Shown here one piece after another: positions 45,583 to 50,277 of a DNA stretch of 50,277 nt. Position numbers and translations under genes: made by a program. Position 1 is the stretch's first letter. Every line of letters begins with the position of its first letter. The DNA is taken from contig JAEESF010000014.1 of assembly GCA_016286205.1 (NCBI GenBank), forward strand, positions 1-50,277, given 5' to 3'. Source of the DNA: Colicola sp016286205 (GTDB taxonomy: Bacteria > Bacteroidota > Bacteroidia > Bacteroidales > Paludibacteraceae). The notes under the pieces are model-generated. The model had not been told where the DNA came from. It saw only the letters and a program-made list of their open reading frames with translations, and did no database searches.

Positions 45583-48184
45583 TAAATTTCTCCTCAAATT
45601 TGGCTTTCAGACGGGCCATGATATTCTCTATCTGCGTATCTTTCAGCGTATTCTCTGCGTCTTGCAGTATGAAGCTCAGCGCATAACTCTTCTTGCCTTC
45701 CTCCAGGTTCTTGCCCTCATAGACGTCAAACAGATAGACGTTCTTCAGCAGTTTCTTCTCGGTCTCAAAGGCCGTACGAGCCAGGTCGGCAAACTCTACG
45801 CTCTTGTCCACCAGCAGCGCAAAATCGCGTTTCACTTCGGGGAACTTAGGCAGGTCGCTTATCACGGCTTTGTACTGTTTGTTCTGTTTCAGCAGTTGTT
45901 TCCAGTCCAGATCGGCGAAGAATACTTCCTGATCTACATCCAGTTGCTTCAGTATGTTGCGTGCTACTATGCCCATCGTGGCCAGTACCTTGCCGTTCTG
46001 TGCTTTCACTACCAGTCCGTCAGCCAGCAGTTCGTTCTCTGCATGCTCCACGGTGGTCTTCTGCAGATCCACGCCCAGTCTTACCAGCACAGCGTTCACG
46101 TATGCACGTAGCTGATAGAAACTGCTCTTCTCCTCTTTCCTGATCCAGGTCTGTGCGGTCTTGTTGCCCGTCAACCATATACCCAAATGCGGCTCCTCGC
46201 TGTACGCCCGCAACGGATCACTAACTCCCTTATTCCCTAACTCACTAACTCCCTCATTCCCTAACTCATTAACTCTTTCGCCTTTCGCCTCTGGCCCTTT
46301 ATAGTGATAACAATTCCCAAACTCATATAGTCTCAGGTCGCCGTTCTTACGGTTCGCATTACGTGCTATCGACTCCAGTCCGCCGAAGAGTAGGGTCTGA
46401 CGCAGCACACCCAGGTCTTGGCTCAGCGGGTTCATTATCTTAACACATGTGTCCAGCGTCAATTCTTTCAGTGGCTCGTAGTAGGCCACTTTGGTCAGCG
46501 AGTTGTTCAGTATCTCGTTAAATCCCTGTGCGGTCAATTGCTCGGCTATACGGCGTTGCAGGGCCACAGGGTCGGGTTTCTGTCCAAAGGACAGACTGGT
46601 GTTCAGTTTCTCCGGAAACTCTACGTTGTCGTAACCGTAAATACGCAGTATATCTTCCACTACATCGCACTCACGCTGCACATCCACACGGTATCTCGGC
46701 ACCTCCACTTTCCACTCTCGCCTTTCGCCTTTCGCCTCTCGCCTTTCGCCTTTCGCCTCTCGCCTTTCGCCTTTCGCCTCTCGCCCTTTCTCCACGATCT
46801 CAATCTCCAGAGCATTGAGAATCGTCTCTATCATCTCCTCGCCAATCTCTTTGCCTATCAGTCGGTTCACGCGATCGATATCTATCGTCACCGCCCATGG
46901 CGCGAACGGACTCTCGCCTTTCGCCTCTCGCCTTTCGCCTTTAACCGTGTCTGTGACATCCATCGCGATACTGCCTCCTGCCACTTCCTGCATCAGCAGC
47001 GCAGCACGTTTCAGCACATAGATGGTGTTGTTCGGGTCGCAACCACGCTCATAGCGGAACGAAGCATCGGTCTGCAGTTGGTGTCTGCGGCTGGTCTTAC
47101 GGATGCGTACGGGGTCGAAATAGGCGCTCTCCAGAAATACATTCTTCGTCTCTGCGGTCACACCGCTGTCCAGTCCACCGAACACACCGGCTATACACAT
47201 CGGTTCCTCGGCGTTGCAGATCATCAGGTCCGCGCCGTCCATCGTACGCTCTACGCCGTCCAGGGTAACAAATTTCTGTCCTGCTTTGGCGTTTTTCACT
47301 ATCACTTGACGTCCCTTTATCTTGTCTGCGTCAAAGGCGTGCAGCGCCTGACCGCACTCGTGCAACACGAAGTTGGTTACATCTACTATGTTGTTTATCG
47401 GTCTCAGGCCGATGGTCGTCAGTGCTTTCTTCAGCCAGTCCGGACTCTCTTTCACTGTCACACCCTTGATGCTCACGCCCGAGTAACGCGGACAAGCCTC
47501 TGTATCTTCCACCCGCACACTAATCTCCAGCTCGTGATTATCTACCTTAAACGCCTCCACCGATGGCTTGGTTAAAACTATCGCCTCTCGCCCTTCGCCT
47601 TTCGCCTTTCTACTCGCGTAATACGCGTACAGATCCCTCGCCACGCCGTAGTGACTGGCGGCATCCGAACGGTTAGGAGTGATATCTACTTCTATCAGCG
47701 TGTCGTTCTCTATCTTGTAGTATTCCGCAGCGCTCATGCCCACAGGCGTGTCAGCAGGCAGCACGATGATACCTGCGTGGTCGGTGCCTACGCCTATCTC
47801 ATCCTCTGCGCAGATCATGCCGAACGAATCCTCGCCGCGCAGTTTACCTTTCTTTATCGTGAAGCTCTCATCGCCGTCGTATAGCACGGTTCCTATGGTG
47901 GCTACTATCACTTTCTGTCCGGCAGCTACGTTAGGCGCACCGCATACTATCGGCAGTGTTTCTGTGCCTATGTTCACTTGCGTCAGGTGCAGGTGATCGC
48001 TGTTCGGGTGGGGAACGCAACTCATCACTTCGCCTACCACCAGACCTTTCAGTCCGCCGCGTATCGACTCCACTTCTTCTACGGTACCTACTTCCAGTCC
48101 GATGGAAGTCAGTATTTTTGCTACGGTCTGTGCATCATCCGGCACATTGATGTAGCGTTTCAGCCAATTGTAAGATATATTCAT
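45566..48184 (-). CDS. pheT: Phenylalanine-tRNA ligase beta subunit with in-frame repeat insertions
   Basis: An 872-residue protein with the PheT order: N-terminal tRNA-binding OB domain (about 40-150, VVGEVMSCVPHPNSDHLHLTQV), B3/B4 domain (about 210-395, GLRPINNIVDVTNFVLHECGQALHAFD), B5 (about 405-490), catalytic-like core (about 495-700) and C-terminal FDX-ACB anticodon-binding domain (about 775-872). It is about 50-60 residues longer than I expect. Four insertions explain this: residues about 192-202, 414-424, 466-489 (three KGERREA heptads) and 629-656 (VNELGNEGVSELGNKG), each encoded by heptamer or octamer satellites. All keep the frame and lie in loops or at domain borders. Promoter at 48244-48275. 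Confidence 0.96.
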   Translation of the reverse strand: MNISYNWLKRYINVPDDAQTVAKILTSIGLEVGTVEEVESIRGGLKGLVVGEVMSCVPHPNSDHLHLTQVNIGTETLPIVCGAPNVAAGQKVIVATIGTVLYDGDESFTIKKGKLRGEDSFGMICAEDEIGVGTDHAGIIVLPADTPVGMSAAEYYKIENDTLIEVDITPNRSDAASHYGVARDLYAYYASRKAKGEGREAIVLTKPSVEAFKVDNHELEISVRVEDTEACPRYSGVSIKGVTVKESPDWLKKALTTIGLRPINNIVDVTNFVLHECGQALHAFDADKIKGRQVIVKNAKAGQKFVTLDGVERTMDGADLMICNAEEPMCIAGVFGGLDSGVTAETKNVFLESAYFDPVRIRKTSRRHQLQTDASFRYERGCDPNNTIYVLKRAALLMQEVAGGSIAMDVTDTVKGERREAKGESPFAPWAVTIDIDRVNRLIGKEIGEEMIETILNALEIEIVEKGREAKGERREAKGERREAKGERREWKVEVPRYRVDVQRECDVVEDILRIYGYDNVEFPEKLNTSLSFGQKPDPVALQRRIAEQLTAQGFNEILNNSLTKVAYYEPLKELTLDTCVKIMNPLSQDLGVLRQTLLFGGLESIARNANRKNGDLRLYEFGNCYHYKGPEAKGERVNELGNEGVSELGNKGVSDPLRAYSEEPHLGIWLTGNKTAQTWIRKEEKSSFYQLRAYVNAVLVRLGVDLQKTTVEHAENELLADGLVVKAQNGKVLATMGIVARNILKQLDVDQEVFFADLDWKQLLKQNKQYKAVISDLPKFPEVKRDFALLVDKSVEFADLARTAFETEKKLLKNVYLFDVYEGKNLEEGKKSYALSFILQDAENTLKDTQIENIMARLKAKFEEKFNATLR
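46219..46298. repeat. Octamer array plus CGCCTYT units in pheT
   Basis: Seven octamers of the form CMCTAACT/CCCTYATT/CATTAACT (46219-46274) followed by CGCCTTT, CGCCTCT and GGCCCTT (46279-46299). Encodes residues about 629-656 of PheT. Confidence 0.88.
46719..46788. repeat. Ten CGCCTYT heptamers in pheT
   Basis: Ten consecutive 7-base units with a higher-order pattern of three (TTT, TTT, TCT endings), i.e. a 21-base super-repeat. Encodes the KGERREA heptads of PheT residues about 466-489. Confidence 0.95.
46915..46942. repeat. Four CGCCTYT heptamers in pheT
   Basis: CGCCTTT, CGCCTCT, CGCCTTT, CGCCTTT; encodes KGERREAKGE at residues about 414-424. Confidence 0.92.
47582..47609. repeat. Four CGCCYTT heptamers in pheT
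   Basis: CGCCTCT, CGCCCTT, CGCCTTT, CGCCTTT; encodes KAKGEGREA at residues about 192-201. Confidence 0.9.
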
Positions 48185-48243
48185 TGTTTTCTACTTATGT
48201 TCTTCTAATCGCGCATCATTTGTCCTTTACGCGAAATTTCCTG

Positions 48244-48275
48244 CAAAGATACTACAAATTTTTCACATACGCAAA
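48244..48275 (-). promoter_or_regulatory. Promoter of pheT
   Basis: Minus strand: TTTG (48275-48272), 20 bases, TATCTTTG (48251-48244). The ATG at 48184 gives a leader of about 55 bases. Confidence 0.82.
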
Positions 48276-48306
48276 TATTTACAGATTTTTTAGCAAAGTA
48301 ATTTGC

Positions 48307-48382
48307 TATAATTCTAAGGCCTATGGCTTATGCGGATAGATTCTGGGTCTGTCTCGCTACGCTCGTAGGCCTTAGAATTATA
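48307..48382. repeat. 17-bp perfect inverted repeat
   Basis: TATAATTCTAAGGCCTA (48307-48323) and its exact complement at 48366-48382 flank 42 bases. The element lies between two divergent promoters, where a terminator is not expected. It could be a small non-autonomous mobile element, an invertible segment or a binding/cruciform site. No recombinase is encoded nearby. Confidence 0.9.
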
Positions 48383-48448
48383 TGGGCAACCGTAGGTTGG
48401 TAGTGAATCTGTATATATTTGTGCATGGACTGAACAGTGCGAACGTAT

Positions 48449-48491
48449 TTTCGGAGGGAACCCGCCCCGTAGGGGAAGGGGCGTGCCGAAA
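48449..48491. repeat. G/C-rich nested hairpin
   Basis: TTTCGG (48449-48454)/CCGAAA (48486-48491) outside and CGCCCC (48463-48468)/GGGGCG (48478-48483) inside, with CCCC gta GGGG as an alternative inner pairing. It resembles the C/G-rich REP-like elements near 43960 and 48948. It lies upstream of the phosphatase promoter. Confidence 0.65.
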
Positions 48492-48504
48492 TTACGTAAT
48501 AATT

Positions 48505-48550
48505 TTTGATATATACAAATATTTTTGTATCTTTGCACAAAAATTTGTGC
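48505..48550 (+). promoter_or_regulatory. Promoter of the phosphatase gene, with dyad
   Basis: TTTG (48505-48508), 19 bases, TATCTTTG (48528-48535). The -7 box runs into GCACAAA (48535-48541)/TTTGTGC (48544-48550), a 7-bp dyad over the start site. The ATG is at 48556, so the leader is only about 15 bases or less. Confidence 0.8.
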
Positions 48551-48555
48551 CAACG

Positions 48556-49080
48556 ATGCCCCAAACCAAGATCCTTTTCCTCTGTCACGGCAATATCTGC
48601 CGCTCGCCTATGGCGGAGTTCGTCATGCGTTATCTCGCCGAACAAGCGGGCATAGCCGACCGTTTCCTTATCGACTCGGCGGCCGTCTCTTCTGAGGAAA
48701 TTGGCAACGATATCTACCCGCCGGCTAAGCGCAAACTGCGTGAGAAGGGTATTCCTTTCTCTGTCCATGCCGCACGTCGTGTCACGCCCGCCGATTATGC
48801 TTTCTACGATTATCTGGTCTGTGCCGATCGCTCCAATCTCCGTTGGCTCGAACGTATCGTCGGCCCGGATACTGACCACAAGGTCTCTCTTCTTATGTCC
48901 TGGCCAAAAATCACAAATCTCCAATCACAAATCACCAATACCCCCTTCCCTTCAGGGGAGGGTTGGGGAGAGGCCCCATCCATCCCCGACGTATTTGATC
49001 CCTGGTACTCCGGTGATTTCGAAACCGCCTACCGCGACATCTTCACCGCCTGCTCCGCCATGCTAAAATTGTTAGCCTAA
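48556..49080 (+). CDS. Low-molecular-weight protein tyrosine phosphatase
   Basis: A 174-residue LMW-PTP. The signature loop LCHGNICRSPM (about 8-18) holds the catalytic Cys and Arg; the general-acid Asp lies in DVFDPWYSGD (about 143-152), matching the family's DPxxxG pattern. It removes phosphate from protein tyrosine, often in control of envelope polysaccharide synthesis. Residues about 117-141 (PKITNLQSQITNTPFPSGEGW...) are an extra segment encoded by AATCACM heptamers and a CCCTTCAGGGG hairpin (48909-48975), just before the Asp loop. The ATG at 48556 gives the normal family N-terminus; longer frames read through the upstream repeats. Confidence 0.92.
   Translation: MPQTKILFLCHGNICRSPMAEFVMRYLAEQAGIADRFLIDSAAVSSEEIGNDIYPPAKRKLREKGIPFSVHAARRVTPADYAFYDYLVCADRSNLRWLERIVGPDTDHKVSLLMSWPKITNLQSQITNTPFPSGEGWGEAPSIPDVFDPWYSGDFETAYRDIFTACSAMLKLLA
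48909..48975. repeat. AATCACM heptamers and REP-like hairpin in the phosphatase gene
   Basis: Five heptamers (48909-48943) followed by CCCTTCCCTTCAGGGGAGGG (48943-48962), which folds as nested CCC/GGG stems, and a G-rich tail. All of it is translated in frame. Confidence 0.88.
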
Positions 49081-49108
49081 CAGCTAACATTTTTTTTTCT
49101 CCTTTCTA

Positions 49109-49140
49109 TTTGCGTATGTGAAAATTTATTTGTACCTTTG
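49109..49140 (+). promoter_or_regulatory. Promoter of the zinc-knuckle/exonuclease gene
   Basis: TTTG (49109-49112), 20 bases, TACCTTTG (49133-49140). The ATG at 49167 follows 26 bases later. Confidence 0.85.
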
Positions 49141-49166
49141 CACCAAATTGGCGCAGAAAGGAAAAT

Positions 49167-50277
49167 ATGGACCAGGAAAAACAACTACCTCAGACAGGAA
49201 ATCGTAGTCTTGAAATGTGCTGCCGTACAGTAACGACAGAATCATTCATCGCAGAAGCTAAGGAGATTTATGGTGACCGTTATGATTATAGCAAGGTCGA
49301 GTATAAAAACAGAGACCATAAAGTTACGATTACCTGCCCTATACATGGTGACTTCCTAATATTTGCACGAGAGCATCTGGATGGGAAAGGCTGTCCGAAA
49401 TGCGAGAAAGGCGAAAAATTTCTTGTGAAATTACGCGAGAAATTTGGAGATAAGTTCGGCTTAGAACATTTCGTTTACGATAGTTCTACTCTGCCTGTTA
49501 CGCTGGTCTGTCCGAAACATGGGGCTTTTTCTCGATTGCCTAATCAAATTCTAAATTCCTCCTTTGGCTGTCCAGAATGTGGGAAAGAGCCGGCACAGCA
49601 AGCACACGTTGCAGCAGAAACTAAAAAGGAAGAACAAAAACGTCTAAAGCAAGAAGCGGCAGATCAAGCAAAAGCCAAACTATTTACAGAGTTAGACGAA
49701 CGGATTGATCGCATCAAACAAGAGATGCAACGATGGTTAAATACTCCAACTTCTGCCATGGCGAACAAACTTGGGGTTGGTGCTGCTTGGATATTATATC
49801 AGCGATTAGTTGATGCTCGTATTGATGATGTGCGGTATAATTCTAATCCACGCGAGGAATACAGAAAGAAATATCTCGTTGAGCAAAAAACTGCCGAGCT
49901 TTTTTCCAATTACGAAGAAGGAGACTTGCTGTATAGATTCCCGGGAGAAGCAGCTCATCAACTATTTATTAAGAGTCATGAAAATTGTGCCTTCTCAGCT
50001 TTCCCAACATTAGAACAAGCACTTAGCCATCGTAATTGTTTTATATCGTTTAAGGACGGAGACTTATATGTTCTCGAGAAATCCTATCAGCGACAAGCCA
50101 TTCCGCAACCTAAGAAGCAAGATGTTGCTACGCTCCCCACCTCTTATGTTAGTATCGATTTTGAGACGCTATATTCACAACCTGTTTCTGCGTGTTCCGT
50201 TGGATTGGTGAAGTACGAAAATGGCAAACCCGTTGCTCATTACTATTCTCTCATCCGACCGCCTTTTGACTACGAAG
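49167..50277 (+). CDS. Double zinc-knuckle protein fused to a DEDD exonuclease domain (3' truncated)
   Basis: The reading frame is open from the ATG at 49167 to the window end (370 residues seen, incomplete). Two related modules carry zinc-ligand patterns: Cys57/His60...Cys76/Cys79 and Cys115/His118...Cys135/Cys138, each with CPxHGxF and GCPxC, preceded by YDYSKVEY-like text as in DUF723-type domains. A charged helical linker (about 140-185) follows, then a region without recognised fold (about 186-320). From about 326 SYVSIDFETLYSQPVSACSVGLV begins a DnaQ-like 3'-5' exonuclease domain with Asp331 and Glu333 as motif ExoI. It is clearly more AT-rich than its neighbours, which suggests recent transfer. 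Probable DNA- or RNA-binding nuclease; a role in defence or mobile DNA is only a guess. Confidence 0.8.
   Translation, partial: MDQEKQLPQTGNRSLEMCCRTVTTESFIAEAKEIYGDRYDYSKVEYKNRDHKVTITCPIHGDFLIFAREHLDGKGCPKCEKGEKFLVKLREKFGDKFGLEHFVYDSSTLPVTLVCPKHGAFSRLPNQILNSSFGCPECGKEPAQQAHVAAETKKEEQKRLKQEAADQAKAKLFTELDERIDRIKQEMQRWLNTPTSAMANKLGVGAAWILYQRLVDARIDDVRYNSNPREEYRKKYLVEQKTAELFSNYEEGDLLYRFPGEAAHQLFIKSHENCAFSAFPTLEQALSHRNCFISFKDGDLYVLEKSYQRQAIPQPKKQDVATLPTSYVSIDFETLYSQPVSACSVGLVKYENGKPVAHYYSLIRPPFDYE

Noticed and set aside
46719..46788. CRISPR-like array in pheT or in the GTTTAG arrays
   Set aside because: Units are 7 bases without spacers; in the GTTTAG arrays the constant parts are only 5-7 bases and the variable parts are hairpins of about 10 bases. 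No cas gene is present.
46418..47575. 385-residue plus-strand reading frame over pheT
   Set aside because: pheT on the minus strand has all family domains; the plus-strand frame is Leu/His/Arg-rich shadow translation that includes the heptamer arrays.
48307..48382. Invertible promoter for phase variation
   Set aside because: The 42-base interior contains no TAnnTTTG box in either orientation, and both flanking genes have good promoters outside it. Left open only as a weak alternative.

Overview
The window looks like a chromosome segment from an uncultured, probably gut-associated Bacteroidales bacterium. This rests on at least eleven promoters of the Bacteroidetes type (a TTTG or TTG at -33, about 20 bases, then TAnnTTTG at -7), a type IX secretion (T9SS) type-B C-terminal domain, a gldF-like permease, several large secreted proteins sharing one short C-terminal tail, and Bacteroidales-style SerA, SerC and PheT. 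No transposase, integrase or CRISPR array was seen. The genus cannot be named from this sequence.

Layout. 1-1.6 kb: three small unrecognised genes on the minus strand. 1.8-4.3 kb: minus-strand genes for exported proteins plus a 51-residue Pmp3/YqaE membrane peptide. 4.4 kb: an ElaA-type acetyltransferase. 4.9-14.5 kb: a 1,690-residue modular surface protein, a small membrane-anchored partner, a membrane protein with a histone-like Lys/Ala/Pro tail, and a 448-residue secreted protein. Their upstream gaps hold three copies of a structured element. 14.5-24.1 kb: a beta-CASP metallo-beta-lactamase nuclease, a secreted GH13 amylase with a starch-binding-like module, tRNA-Pro, a YjjG-like HAD phosphatase, and two translationally coupled pectin methylesterases. 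24.2-33.6 kb: a tightly packed seven-gene run (AspT/YidE-type transporter, MATE exporter, Nudix hydrolase, lipoprotein, and a complete RND tripartite efflux system). 33.7-41.1 kb: an operon of a carboxyltransferase-like protein, serC, serA, a T9SS type-B cargo protein and an M3 peptidase, with a clear promoter and a strong terminator. 41.3-48.2 kb, minus strand: phosphodiesterase, gldF, nucleoside symporter, prfC and pheT. 48.5-50.3 kb: a low-molecular-weight phosphatase and a truncated zinc-knuckle/exonuclease gene running off the end.

Two things stand out. First, a roughly 120-base intergenic element occurs three times (5032-5150, 11390-11515, 12743-12861). Two copies differ by one base in the core; the third is strongly diverged, yet four helices are rebuilt by compensatory changes, a fifth is retained with little change, and a 15-base unpaired core is invariant. 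This is the signature of a structured RNA that I do not recognise. Second, degenerate 7- and 8-base satellite repeats (CGCCTYT, CTAACCM, AATCACM, CAYTAATT and relatives) lie between genes and also, in frame, inside protein-coding genes: four places in pheT, and also in the phosphatase, the RND adaptor, the HAD phosphatase and a secreted protein. Short hairpin arrays spaced by GTTTAG/CTAAAC form a third repeat family.
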